Made by a program: the position numbers and the translations under genes
Source of the DNA: JBMOKU01 sp049324315
GTDB lineage: Bacteria; Bacillota; Clostridia; Peptostreptococcales; Thermotaleaceae
Direction: 5' to 3'
DNA: 64,000 nucleotides
Assembly (NCBI GenBank): GCA_049324315.1
Contig: JBMOKU010000042.1
Coordinates: forward strand, 1 to 64,000
Shown here: positions 26,013-34,392 of the stretch, piece after piece
Position numbering within the stretch: position 1 is the stretch's first letter
Layout of the letters: the number at the start of each line of letters is the position of its first letter
Notes under the pieces: model-generated
The model's input: only the letters and a program-made list of their open reading frames with translations
Databases searched by the model: none
What the model was told of the DNA's origin: nothing

Positions 26013-27230
26013 ATGAATTTTTTCGAAAGCTTTAAAGTTGCGATTAATGCCATATGGGTCAATAAGATGCGGTCACTCCTCACGATGCTGGGTATCATTA
26101 TTGGTATATCATCGGTTATCGCAGTTGTTGCACTGGGGCAAGGCAGTAAAAACTTGATTGGAAAAGAATTTGAGCAGTTTGGTGTCAGTAGGGTATACAT
26201 AGGACTTAATTGGAGAGAAGATCCTATAAGAAGGGACTACTTTAATTATGGTGACCTCGATGCCATAACCAGGGCATTTGAGGATAAAATTGTGGCTGCT
26301 TCACCCAAATTGGATGACAGTGGAAAAATTGTACTTAAAAAGGAATCGTTAAATGTCTATATTTCCGGTGTCAATGAGACCTACAATAAGATCGAAAAGC
26401 TGGATATGGTAGCCGGTCGATATTTGATTGATAGTGATATCAAGGCAAAAAGAGAAGTTGCCGTGATTGATGAGTCTGCCGCCTTGAAAATTTTTGGGAG
26501 AACCAATGTTCTTGGAGAGAAATTCCTCGTAAAGACAAATGCTAAGAGTATTTCTTTTGTAGTCGTTGGGATATACGAGACGCCAAAGTCCATATTTAGC
26601 AACATGGGGGACTTTGAGCAGCCTATTAACATCTATGCACCTATAAGCACGGTTGAGAAAATGCTGGGTATCGTGGATACCATCTATGGGATTGAAGTAA
26701 ATCTGGATAAAGATGCTGATGCCAAGGGAACAGTAGATCAGATCATTAACCTGATCGAGCGGAGACATGACAATGTAGGAGAAGAAAAGTACAGAGGCTT
26801 TACGGCAGAGGGTGAGATGGAAGTCGTCAATAAAATTATGAGTATTATGACGGCTGTCGTTGGAGCAATCGCCGCCATATCCCTTTTCGTAGGGGGCATA
26901 GGGGTTATGAATATCATGCTTGTCTCTGTCACAGAAAGAACGAGAGAGATTGGGATACGAAAAGCCATTGGGGCGCGACATAGGGATATCTTATTGCAGT
27001 TTTTGGTTGAAGCCGTGATTATTTCAGGAATAGGAGGCGTCATAGGGACCCTGCTGGGTATTGGATTTTCATTCTTGATTTCCATATTTATCAAGGTACC
27101 GCCTTCTGTTTCGCCCAGTACCATTTTGATTGCATGGGCATTCTCGGCAGGTGTTGGTATTTTCTTTGGAATCTATCCGGCTAACAAGGCCGCAAAGCTG
27201 GACCCTATCGAGGCACTGCGATATGAATAA
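26013..27230 (+). CDS. MacB-type ABC transporter permease (FtsX family)
   Basis: This 405-residue protein has TM1 at about 20-42 (MRSLLTMLGIIIGISSVIAV), a MacB periplasmic core (about 50-260) and three C-terminal helices forming the FtsX domain (about 275-400). It includes the family motif SVTERTREIGIRKAIGA. MacB-like transporters move substrates by mechanotransmission rather than through a channel. It completes the HlyD-ATPase-permease operon and ends before a GATAC repeat. Confidence 0.95.
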   Translation: MNFFESFKVAINAIWVNKMRSLLTMLGIIIGISSVIAVVALGQGSKNLIGKEFEQFGVSRVYIGLNWREDPIRRDYFNYGDLDAITRAFEDKIVAASPKLDDSGKIVLKKESLNVYISGVNETYNKIEKLDMVAGRYLIDSDIKAKREVAVIDESAALKIFGRTNVLGEKFLVKTNAKSISFVVVGIYETPKSIFSNMGDFEQPINIYAPISTVEKMLGIVDTIYGIEVNLDKDADAKGTVDQIINLIERRHDNVGEEKYRGFTAEGEMEVVNKIMSIMTAVVGAIAAISLFVGGIGVMNIMLVSVTERTREIGIRKAIGARHRDILLQFLVEAVIISGIGGVIGTLLGIGFSFLISIFIKVPPSVSPSTILIAWAFSAGVGIFFGIYPANKAAKLDPIEALRYE

Positions 27231-27257
27231 ACATTGAGATATTCAATGCTTAAGCTT

Positions 27258-27390
27258 AATAAATGATGGAAGTTTTATACTAAATGGATTTTCGATTTCA
27301 TGTTTCGATACGCGATACACGATACACGGGAAAAGACTTTAAAGATTGACCTGGTATCGAACAGCGTGAACCGCGTACCGTGAATCGAAT
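27258..27390. repeat. GATAC-type repeat element (family A), copy 3
   Basis: Shared left part AATGATGGAAGTTTTATACT and TTTCGATTTCATG, then CGATACGCGATACACGATAC, core AAAGATTGACCTGG, and the imperfect inverted CCGCGTACCG. It lies after the permease gene and before the Yip1 gene. Confidence 0.8.
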
Positions 27391-27479
27391 ACTTTTAGTA
27401 GCATTCTTAAAAGTGCCATATCCGCACATGAAAAAATTTTAGTGGTGTAAATTTATAGAAATAAAAAGGGGGAACTATC

Positions 27480-28211
27480 GTGTCAGAGTTTGAAAGGGAT
27501 CAAGAACTGGAGATTATGGAAGAAAAGGAAGAGGCTGTAGAGGAACTGTCGTTGTGGGAACGACTGAAATATCTCATTATAGAACCTTCAAGAACCATGA
27601 GATATCTTGCTGAGAAGCCTAAGGTGTTATTTCCGATACTTGCGATTGTTGTTGGGTTTTTCCTGTTGATGCTGCCGAGAAAGGAACTGATTCTGCAGTT
27701 TACAAAAGACCAAACGCTTCAGAAAATGGCTGAAGCCGGCAGTCCTATGATGGATTTACCGGACAATATGCTCTCATTTGCTGTTTGGACCGTGATTTTG
27801 GGTGCGGCATTTGGTCCATTATTGATCTTACTCATTAAAAGCCTGTTTACACTTATACTTGGAAAGGCAGTGGATGGACAAGGAAAATTCAAAGCAATAC
27901 TTTCCGTACTTTCCTTCTCCTATCTGGTGAATGTTATCGGTGAAGTAGTAAGGACCGTGATCTCTATGATTACGCAAAACTTCCTTGTGGTTACTTCACC
28001 GGCAGCTTTGATGTCTGCGGATCAGATGGGAAAACCACTGTATACACTGTTAGCATCTTTTGATGTATTTGCCATTTGGTATTTAATATTGGCAACCATC
28101 GGTGTTCAGTATGTTCATAAAATCAGCATGAAAAAATCGGGTATGATTGTATTTGGTACATGGGCGGTTATGATCGCGGTTAGCATCAGTATGACTTTAA
28201 TAAGAGGATAA
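27480..28211 (+). CDS. Yip1-domain membrane protein
   Basis: This 243-residue protein has an acidic N-terminal 40 residues, the Yip1-type phrase LKYLIIEPSRTMRYLAEKP, and then five hydrophobic helices (about 57-75, 100-130, 145-170, 190-210, 220-240). The Yip1 family is widespread and of unclear bacterial function. It often lies near HlyD/MacB exporters in Firmicutes, as here. GTG 27480 has AAAGGGGG upstream. A terminator follows (28221-28275). Confidence 0.8.
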   Translation: MSEFERDQELEIMEEKEEAVEELSLWERLKYLIIEPSRTMRYLAEKPKVLFPILAIVVGFFLLMLPRKELILQFTKDQTLQKMAEAGSPMMDLPDNMLSFAVWTVILGAAFGPLLILLIKSLFTLILGKAVDGQGKFKAILSVLSFSYLVNVIGEVVRTVISMITQNFLVVTSPAALMSADQMGKPLYTLLASFDVFAIWYLILATIGVQYVHKISMKKSGMIVFGTWAVMIAVSISMTLIRG

Positions 28212-28220
28212 ATTTTCTAG

Positions 28221-28275
28221 AAGGGTTGTTTTCGGTCCGATAAAAAGTTGGGCTTGTAAAACAATCCTTTTTTTA
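28221..28275 (+). terminator. Intrinsic terminator of the Yip1 gene
   Basis: AAGGGTTGTTTT / AAAACAATCCTT 12-base stem (one G-T) with a long partly paired loop, then TTTTTTT. Confidence 0.8.
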
Positions 28276-28344
28276 TAGAGATATGAGCAAAGTTTTAGTA
28301 TTGTTAGCATTTCTTTACTTATGAGGATTAGACTTATATATTGG

Positions 28345-28447
28345 TTAGAAGTTAGACGTTAGATGTTTTGGGGTCAGTCTGATAAGTCAAAAAACCCCTA
28401 GAGATTGACCCGAAAGCCTCTAACTTCTAACATCTAACGTCTAACCT
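28345..28447. repeat. TTAG-type repeat element with GATTGACCC core
   Basis: GGTTAGAAGTTAGACGTTAG at 28345-28364 is mirrored by CATCTAACGTCTAACC at 28431-28446, forming long imperfect arms. Between them lies CTAGAGATTGACCC, the same core as in the GATAC elements. The rest of the gap to the sigma gene (28448-28562) is AT-rich with no gene. Confidence 0.75.
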
Positions 28448-28562
28448 TTTAAATACTTTTCCTCTTGTTAGAAAATAATATTAGCATTAAAATCTAAAAT
28501 AGAGCATACAAAATCATCAATATACCGTACATATAATTGCAAGGCAAAGTGAGGTGAAGAGA

Positions 28563-29141
28563 ATGAAGGAATCCGACAACGAAATAGTGCAGAGGATTTT
28601 GAAGGGTGATGGAGAGTTGTTCGGAGAGCTCATCGATCGATATAAGAATGCTGTCTATTCCCTGTGCTATCGTATGGTGGGCAGCCAAGAAGAAGCAAAG
28701 GATTTAGCACAGGAAGCCTTTATCAAAGCCTATCATTCTCTTGACAAGTATAACCCAGAATACAAGTTTTCCACTTGGATCCTAAAGGTTGCAACCAATC
28801 TTTGTATTGATTATCTCAGAAAGAAAAAGGTTCAAACCATGCCTATCGATGAAAGACTAAGCATGCCCTATGATACGGCCAGTGCCGAGGACATGTATCT
28901 GCACAAGCAGAACCAAAAAGAAATTGTCAATGCCATTGAAGAATTGCCTGAGGAGTATAAAATACTTATTTTACTGTACCACAAGGAAGGATTATCCTAC
29001 CAAAGTATATGCGATACGTTAGACCTTCCCATGTCGAAGGTAAAAAACAGGCTTCATAGGGCCAGAAGCATGTTAAAGGAACGTCTAAAAGCTGTTAAAG
29101 AGGAGGAATCTGTATGGACTGCCAAAGAGCTTCAGATATGA
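28563..29141 (+). CDS. ECF-type RNA polymerase sigma factor
   Basis: This 192-residue sigma-70-family protein of the ECF group has region 2 with AKDLAQEAFIKAYHSLDKYN and FSTWILKVATNLCIDYLRKK, and region 4 with LPEEYKILILLYHKEGLSYQ and a helix-turn-helix. ATG 28563 is chosen because GAGGTG (28551-28556) is six bases before it; GTG 28554 overlaps that site. The next gene is its likely membrane anti-sigma factor (28-base overlap), so it probably responds to envelope stress. Confidence 0.93.
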   Translation: MKESDNEIVQRILKGDGELFGELIDRYKNAVYSLCYRMVGSQEEAKDLAQEAFIKAYHSLDKYNPEYKFSTWILKVATNLCIDYLRKKKVQTMPIDERLSMPYDTASAEDMYLHKQNQKEIVNAIEELPEEYKILILLYHKEGLSYQSICDTLDLPMSKVKNRLHRARSMLKERLKAVKEEESVWTAKELQI

Positions 29142-29719
29142 TGATGGATTACTTTGATAAGGCACTTAATGAAATAGAGGAAAAAGAGCTTCTTCAGCAT
29201 ATCCAGTCATGTAAAGCATGCATGTCTGATTTTAAAATCATGAAAGGAGCCTTTGCAGAGATCGAACAGCTTGTAGATTTAGAAGTACCAGTGGGATTTA
29301 CGGAAGAAATTATGGCCAAAATTGATTTGGAATACTATAAGCCCGTAGAAAACAAGAGCCGACAAAAAATCTGGACGTCACTTTTTATGATATTGACCGT
29401 GACATGCAGCAGTGTTTTATGGTATATCTATTATGGACCATCCAATTTGCATACCAGTTATCACGTGATGGGAACAGTAGAAAATCTGATGAACCTGTTC
29501 TACAGCTTTAAAATGCTCTTTGGATCCGGCATAAAAATACTAACGTCATCTATGGTGACTTTATTGAAAGCCTGTAGAGATTTATTAAGTATTATGAAAG
29601 GAAGAGCAGAAATTTACGTGGGCTGTATGATTCTTTTATGTACAGTATTTGGACTAACGCAATACAGCTTGGTGAAGATCACGATGCCGGGTTCTACTAG
29701 GGGAGGTAAAATGGTATGA
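29114..29719 (+). CDS. Membrane zinc-binding anti-sigma factor (ZAS type)
   Basis: This 201-residue protein has the ZAS motif Hx3Cx2C (HIQSCKAC, H29-C33-C36), preceded by Cys3. This is the helical zinc domain that sequesters ECF sigma factors. One membrane helix lies at about 88-108 and another near 165-185. The strong site GAGGAGG lies inside the sigma gene. The stop overlaps the start of the bactofilin-like gene, so sigma, anti-sigma and the putative envelope target are one operon. Confidence 0.88.
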   Translation: MDCQRASDMMMDYFDKALNEIEEKELLQHIQSCKACMSDFKIMKGAFAEIEQLVDLEVPVGFTEEIMAKIDLEYYKPVENKSRQKIWTSLFMILTVTCSSVLWYIYYGPSNLHTSYHVMGTVENLMNLFYSFKMLFGSGIKILTSSMVTLLKACRDLLSIMKGRAEIYVGCMILLCTVFGLTQYSLVKITMPGSTRGGKMV

Positions 29720-30654
29720 AGCGAAATTACAAATATATTGTCTTAACCGTAATACTCTTTATACTGGCAACAACCTCAGTTTTTGGTGTTGCTGTGAAAG
29801 ATGTTGCCGATATGGTGGGCATTTTCCGAGATGTTTTTGTTCCTGCAAATACACAGGTCAATGGTAGTGCCATAGCAATCTTTGGCGATGTGGACATGGA
29901 GGGGAGCATCAGTGGTGATGCCGTTGCCATATTTGGTGATGTAAAGGTTGACGGAAAGGTCGGTGGCAGTGCGATAGCTATTTTTGGCTCCATCCATCTG
30001 ACCAATAAGGCCGATGTCAGCGTTGATGCGGTTCAGATCCTAGGCGGCAAAATGGAGGAAGAAGCAGGTTCTTACGTGGGTGGGCAAAAGCTCAGTATTG
30101 CCAGCTTTGGAATCAGTGGAATTTCCGGCATGTCTATTCTGCTTTTGATTATATTAAGCATTACGTTAGGAAAAATTATTATTGCATATATTTTCTCAGT
30201 CATCGCAGTACTACTTTTCCCAGATCAATTTGACCGCATGGCCAGGGAAGTATCGATCAATATGGAAAGAAAACTGGTGATTGGTCTGCTGCTAACCATT
30301 GGATTTTATGTACTGGGCGCCATTATGTTTATGGTTATTATCGGAATACCGTTTTTTATCCTGCTGATCCCACTGATGACGCTTCTAGGATTTGCAGGAA
30401 ATACGGCGGTTAAGCTGGCTATTGGAAAGAAAATCGGCGCATCAAGGACACAGCCCTGGTCTCAGATGATGGAACTGTTTATTGGAACCCTTGTCTATGG
30501 ATTGATAGAGATCACTATGATCGGCAAGGTTGCCATCTTCCTTGGAAAGTCTATTGGCATCGGAACCGTGATTGATACCAAATTCGGAAAACAAGGAATG
30601 AATGTAGAAACAAGAGTGGGATTCTTGTCCAAAGAAGACCTTGAAAAAAGGTAG
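29716..30654 (+). CDS. Membrane protein with bactofilin-like (polymer-forming) domain, 1
   Basis: This 312-residue protein has an N-terminal hydrophobic signal/anchor (YIVLTVILFILATTSVFGVA). It then has a short bactofilin-like beta-helix of about 100 residues, with repeats such as IFGDVDMEGSISGDAVAIFG and VDGKVGGSAIAIFG. Three or four helices follow in the C-terminal half. The start overlaps the anti-sigma stop (ATGA). In typical bactofilins the beta-helix is cytoplasmic and polymerises; here the signal suggests an extracytoplasmic domain. It is probably an envelope component regulated by the adjacent sigma factor. Confidence 0.78.
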   Translation: MKRNYKYIVLTVILFILATTSVFGVAVKDVADMVGIFRDVFVPANTQVNGSAIAIFGDVDMEGSISGDAVAIFGDVKVDGKVGGSAIAIFGSIHLTNKADVSVDAVQILGGKMEEEAGSYVGGQKLSIASFGISGISGMSILLLIILSITLGKIIIAYIFSVIAVLLFPDQFDRMAREVSINMERKLVIGLLLTIGFYVLGAIMFMVIIGIPFFILLIPLMTLLGFAGNTAVKLAIGKKIGASRTQPWSQMMELFIGTLVYGLIEITMIGKVAIFLGKSIGIGTVIDTKFGKQGMNVETRVGFLSKEDLEKR

Positions 30655-30667
30655 AAGCTATATAAGT

Positions 30668-30842
30668 AGAGCCAAAGGGACGGTTCGAGGGTTTCTTGTA
30701 GGGGCGCGCATTGCGCGTCCGTTGCTTCCAGCAGGGAAGACGATGGAACTGTCCCCGTGGCGAAGCGGATGTTTTGTAGGGGACGGTCTCCGTGCCGTCC
30801 CGCAGCGGATGTTGTAGGGGACGGTTTCCATGCCGTCCCGCA
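30668..30842. repeat. Repeat cluster: family C copy 4 with nested family E, plus two more E hairpins
   Basis: A family C palindrome (30668-30771) has lost its middle, which is replaced by a GTAGGGGCGCGCATTGCGCG hairpin (about 30697-30723). Two more GTAGGGGACGG hairpins follow at 30775-30803 and 30812-30842. Nesting implies the elements move or recombine independently. Confidence 0.75.
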
Positions 30843-30879
30843 AGACTTATATCAGGAAACACGTTAGGAGGTTCGCATC

Positions 30880-32022
30880 ATGAAAAAGACAATAGGAATC
30901 GTTTTGGCTGTCTTGCTGATCATCGTATTACCTGTTTCTGTATTCGCTGATAATGTCAATCGCATGACGATTGAGAAGGGCCAGGTGCTGCATAGTGATT
31001 GGTTTGCTGCCGGAAATTACGTAAAAAATGCCGGTGAAATTAACGGCGACATCTATGCCGGTACCGATGATTTCACTAATGAAGGTACAGTAAAGGGCGA
31101 CATCATCGTGGGAGCAGGCAGGAGTGAGATCGGTGGAAGGGTCGATGGAGACCTGCGGATTGGAACAGGAAATGGAAGCATAACCGGTGAAATTACAAGA
31201 AATGTCACTGCCTTTGCTGGTGAATTGATTTTAGAAGAATCTGCTGCGGTAGATGGAAACTTTAATGCCTTTGCAGGAAACTTGAGGATTGACGGTATCG
31301 TAGGTGGAGACCTGAAGGCCGGTGTCGAAACACTGCATATCAATAACCAAATTAAGGGTGATGTAGAGGTTTCTGTGGGGAGCCTGGATTTTGGTCCTCT
31401 AGCAAAGATTGATGGAGATCTTATTTATACCAGCGAGGAAGAAATGACTGTCCCAGAGGGGATTGTGTCAGGAAAAATTGAACATAAAATTCCTACAGAC
31501 AAAGCTGCACAAGACGTGGCAAAAAGGGTAGAAAAGGGTGCCAAAGTATTCCATGTGGCGGCCAAAGCTATAAGTATGCTGGGATATCTTATTATTGGGA
31601 CAATTCTTGTACTTGTCTTTGGAGATTTTATGAAGAGAACGGCAGCTACTTTGGAAGAAAAGCCATGGCATTCAGTGGGTATTGGCGTTGTGGGACTTGT
31701 CACTTTGCCCATTGCATCCATTTTGGTAATGATCACTGTGATCGGAATTCCATTAGGACTGATTACCTTCATGCTGTATGGAATTATGGTATATCTGGCT
31801 AAACTTCCGGCAGGTATTTGGATAGGGCAGAAGATTTTAAAAAATGAAGAAAAGCCACTGCTGCCACTGCTGTTAGGGATCATTATTCTGATGTTGATAT
31901 CCTATATTCCTTATTTAGGCGCTCTTGTTTCCTTGGTGGCGATACTATTCGGTATCGGTAGCTTCTTATATAACTTGAGAGAAAGCATTGCGAAGGAAAA
32001 ACCTAAGGATTTACTGGAATAG
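30880..32022 (+). CDS. Membrane protein with bactofilin-like domain, 2
   Basis: This 380-residue paralogue of the preceding protein has a clear signal peptide (MKKTIGIVLAVLLIIVLPVS, cleavage likely after VFA). A longer beta-helix of about 170 residues follows, with many xVxGDLxxG turns (GRVDGDLRIGTGNGSITGEI; GIVGGDLKAGVETLHI). Four C-terminal helices end it. AGGAGG precedes ATG 30880. It is separated from the first copy by a repeat cluster, so co-transcription is plausible but unproven. A role in an extracellular or envelope scaffold is inferred. Confidence 0.78.
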   Translation: MKKTIGIVLAVLLIIVLPVSVFADNVNRMTIEKGQVLHSDWFAAGNYVKNAGEINGDIYAGTDDFTNEGTVKGDIIVGAGRSEIGGRVDGDLRIGTGNGSITGEITRNVTAFAGELILEESAAVDGNFNAFAGNLRIDGIVGGDLKAGVETLHINNQIKGDVEVSVGSLDFGPLAKIDGDLIYTSEEEMTVPEGIVSGKIEHKIPTDKAAQDVAKRVEKGAKVFHVAAKAISMLGYLIIGTILVLVFGDFMKRTAATLEEKPWHSVGIGVVGLVTLPIASILVMITVIGIPLGLITFMLYGIMVYLAKLPAGIWIGQKILKNEEKPLLPLLLGIIILMLISYIPYLGALVSLVAILFGIGSFLYNLRESIAKEKPKDLLE

Positions 32023-32092
32023 ATTTTGTATATTGAAAAGAAGTTTACAAATACTATAGTCATAGGACAGAAAAAGAAAAAGGAGGCGTCTT

Positions 32093-32281
32093 ATGGCTAG
32101 TAGAGATCAGCTTCATGCAGTAGCATCTCTTTGCAGTGAATTTGATAATGTAAGAGGAAACGAAATGACATCTGCAATAGGATACAATGTAACCTGCGAA
32201 AACTGCAGACATTTTACAAAGGATCACAAATGTGACATTGATCTGGTTGATGAAATATTGGTAAATATGGATCAAACATAA
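32093..32281 (+). CDS. Small Cys-containing protein, unknown function
   Basis: The 62-residue protein has CENCRHFTKDHKC at about 43-55, a CxxC...C pattern with a histidine between that could bind a metal, and an acidic C-terminus (DIDLVDEILVNMDQT). A good AAGGAGG site precedes ATG 32093, and a terminator follows the stop immediately. The compact strong expression signals argue for a real gene. The family is not recognised. Confidence 0.7.
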   Translation: MASRDQLHAVASLCSEFDNVRGNEMTSAIGYNVTCENCRHFTKDHKCDIDLVDEILVNMDQT

Positions 32282-32305
32282 AAAAGCAGCCTGGCTGCTT
32301 TTTTA
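32280..32305 (+). terminator. Intrinsic terminator of the small Cys protein gene
   Basis: AAAAAAGCAGC / GCTGCTTTTTT with loop CTG. Confidence 0.9.
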
Positions 32306-32333
32306 CGTTGTAATGTCTGTAGGTATTTCCTTT

Positions 32334-32471
32334 TGTAGGGGACGGTCTCCGTGCCGTCTCGCAGGACTATGAGAAGCCATGCGGAGCCATGGGGACGGTT
32401 CGAGCGTTTCCGAAGCGTAGCGAAGGACCGAAGGGAAAACGATGGAACTGTCCCCGTGGCATAGCGGATGT
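32334..32471. repeat. Family E hairpin followed by family C palindrome, copy 5
   Basis: GTAGGGGACGGTCTCCGTGC hairpin at 32334-32364. The full palindrome from GCGGAGCCATGGGGACGG to CTGTCCCCGTGGC...AGCGGATG follows at 32381-32471. Confidence 0.8.
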
Positions 32472-32506
32472 ATGAACCTTCAACCAAAGCAACGAAGTCG
32501 CTTTGC

Positions 32507-32737
32507 TTACGGAGCCGGATCTTGCGGTCGTTCACCTTGTCCTAAAGCCCTTTTAATAGATTCCTCCGTTAAGATAAAATTCACATAGTCTGTTTGGTCC
32601 ACTGTGGACAGCATGCCATCTGACATCACCATATGATCAGCAATTTTATCAAACATATCTCTTTCTCTAGGACCATCGCCTCCAGAATGATAGGCATGAC
32701 CGGAATGTAAGTTTCTTTTTTGCCCTCTTTTCTTCAT
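32507..32737 (-). CDS. Small hypothetical protein
   Basis: The 76-residue protein starts MKKRGQKRNLHSGHAYHSGG. The N-terminus is basic and rich in Gly and His, and a polar helical C-terminal half follows (ERDMFDKIADHMVM, then YVNFILTEESIKRALG). A GGAG site sits eight bases before ATG at 32737. Upstream in-frame codons to 32791 are less likely. The family is not recognised. The C-terminal residues approach the family C repeat downstream. Confidence 0.5.
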   Translation of the reverse strand: MKKRGQKRNLHSGHAYHSGGDGPRERDMFDKIADHMVMSDGMLSTVDQTDYVNFILTEESIKRALGQGERPQDPAP

Positions 32738-32851
32738 CTTTTCATCTCCTCGCATAATCCTTGGTGAACTTAGTATCCCACGAATATTCATAGATATCCA
32801 ATCTAAGTGCTAATTTGTTTTGTGTTTTGTGATTAAGTAAAGTTTCTGTAG

Positions 32852-32967
32852 AGTAGGGGCGGGCATTGCCCGTCCGTCATTCTTCCAACAGTAAGCAAGA
32901 CTTGGGGACTGGTCCACTGTCCGGTGTGCTTTTTACCGGACTGGGGTCCTGTCCCCATGTGTTGCTT
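32852..32967. repeat. Family E hairpin and family D copy 3 upstream of tsaD
   Basis: GTAGGGGCGGGCATTGCCCG (32852-32872, ending TCCGT). Then GCAAGACTTGGGGACTGG...CTGTCCCCATGTGTTGC (32894-32967) with inner TGTCCGG and CCGGACTGG arms. Confidence 0.75.
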
Positions 32968-33040
32968 CAAGAAATTTTTGCTATTTCCAGTAGATTTGGA
33001 TATAATAGTATGGGTAAAAATAGAAACGTAGGTGAAAGTC

Positions 33041-34105
33041 ATGAAGGAACAAATGAAACCAAAAAACGGACAATACTATCTGACCTTGGCCATTGAGACC
33101 AGCTGCGATGAAACCTCGGCTGCCGTATTAAAAAACGGTAGAGAGATTTTATCCAATATCATATCATCTCAGATAGACGAACATAAAAAATATGGTGGTG
33201 TGGTGCCGGAGGTGGCATCCAGAAAACATGTGGAAAATATCGACATCGTTATTCAAGAAGCGCTGGATGTGGCGAAGGTTTCATTACAAGAAATCGATCA
33301 TATCGGCGTAACCTATGGACCTGGACTGGTAGGGGCCCTGCTGGTAGGTGTATCGACGGCGAAAGCTATGGCTTTCGGATTAAATATACCGATTATCGGT
33401 GTGAATCATATTGAGGGGCACATCCATGCAAATTTTATTGAAGACAAAGAGTTGGAACCGCCTTTTCTATGCCTGATTGTATCCGGGGGACATACCCATC
33501 TGGTATATATGAAGGATTATAAAACCTATGAGATACTGGGAAAAACCAGGGACGATGCGGTAGGAGAAGCTTTTGACAAGGTAGCTCGAGCCATGGAACT
33601 GGGATATCCTGGAGGCCCATTGATTGACAAGTTGGCGAAAACAGGCAATCCCGATGCCATACCGTTTCCCAGGGTATACTTAGAAGAAGAAAGCTTTGAT
33701 TTTAGCTTTAGTGGTCTCAAATCAGCGGTTTTAAACTATCTAAATTCCCAGAAACAAAAAAATCTGCCAATAGCTGTGGAAGACGTGGCGGCCAGCTTTC
33801 AACAGGCTGTGGTGGAGGTGTTGGTGAGCAAGGCTATTCGAGCTGCCAAGCTGAAAAAGACAGACAAGATCATATTAGCCGGAGGTGTGGCGGCCAACAG
33901 TCATCTTCGAGAGATGTTGACGAAGGAGGGCGCTAAAAAAGGCTTGGAAATAAAATATCCTTCCTTAAAGCTATGCACAGATAATGCTGCCATGATCGGG
34001 TGCGCAGCTTATCATAATTTTCTGAACGGCTGTATTGCAGACCTATATCTAAATGCTGTGCCCAGCTTGAAACTGGGGGAAAAATATATAGATTTACGCC
34101 TTTAA
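33041..34105 (+). CDS. tsaD: tRNA N6-adenosine threonylcarbamoyltransferase TsaD
   Basis: TsaD transfers the threonylcarbamoyl group to A37 of ANN-decoding tRNAs, working with TsaB and TsaE. This 354-residue protein has AIETSCDETSAAVLKNGREI at its start. The metal motif HIEGHIHANF is near residue 120, and SGGHTHLVYM, then GGVAANSHLREML, follow later. ATG 33041 is seven bases after AGGTG. It is separated from tsaE-tsaB-rimI by transporter and sigma genes, which is unusual among relatives. Confidence 0.96.
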   Translation: MKEQMKPKNGQYYLTLAIETSCDETSAAVLKNGREILSNIISSQIDEHKKYGGVVPEVASRKHVENIDIVIQEALDVAKVSLQEIDHIGVTYGPGLVGALLVGVSTAKAMAFGLNIPIIGVNHIEGHIHANFIEDKELEPPFLCLIVSGGHTHLVYMKDYKTYEILGKTRDDAVGEAFDKVARAMELGYPGGPLIDKLAKTGNPDAIPFPRVYLEEESFDFSFSGLKSAVLNYLNSQKQKNLPIAVEDVAASFQQAVVEVLVSKAIRAAKLKKTDKIILAGGVAANSHLREMLTKEGAKKGLEIKYPSLKLCTDNAAMIGCAAYHNFLNGCIADLYLNAVPSLKLGEKYIDLRL

Positions 34106-34118
34106 AGTGGTATTTAGT

Positions 34119-34301
34119 TTTGCGGGACGGCACAGAGACCGTCCCCTACAAGAGAATACCTGTAGGGAACGACGCCCTCGTCGTTCCGTAGGAGACCACT
34201 GAAAAACTCAGGTTATTTGATTAAAAGAGGCAAGAATTGGGGACTGGTCCGCTGTCCGGTGTGCTCTTTACCGGACTGGGGCCCTGTCCCCATGTGTTGC
34301 C
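34119..34301. repeat. Repeat cluster after tsaD (two family E hairpins and family D copy 4)
   Basis: An inverted family E copy (GCGGGACGGCAC...GTCCCCTAC, 34123-34150), a second CTGTAGGGAACGACGCCCTC hairpin (34161-34192), and GGCAAGAATTGGGGACTGG...CTGTCCCCATGTGTTGCC (34229-34301). Confidence 0.75.
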
Positions 34302-34392
34302 GGACAAAGGGTTACTTTTTCAGCAGTCTCTGCCCTCGTCGTTTTGTAAAGATTATAAATGTCTTTTATGTAAATCATAAAAGGCATTTTCT

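Noticed and set aside
26349..26981. 210-codon frame opposite the permease gene
   Set aside because: Antisense to a clear MacB-type coding region, with no ribosome site and no protein-like motif.
32272..32535. 87-codon minus-strand frame near repeats
   Set aside because: It is mainly the complement of family C and E repeats and a terminator.
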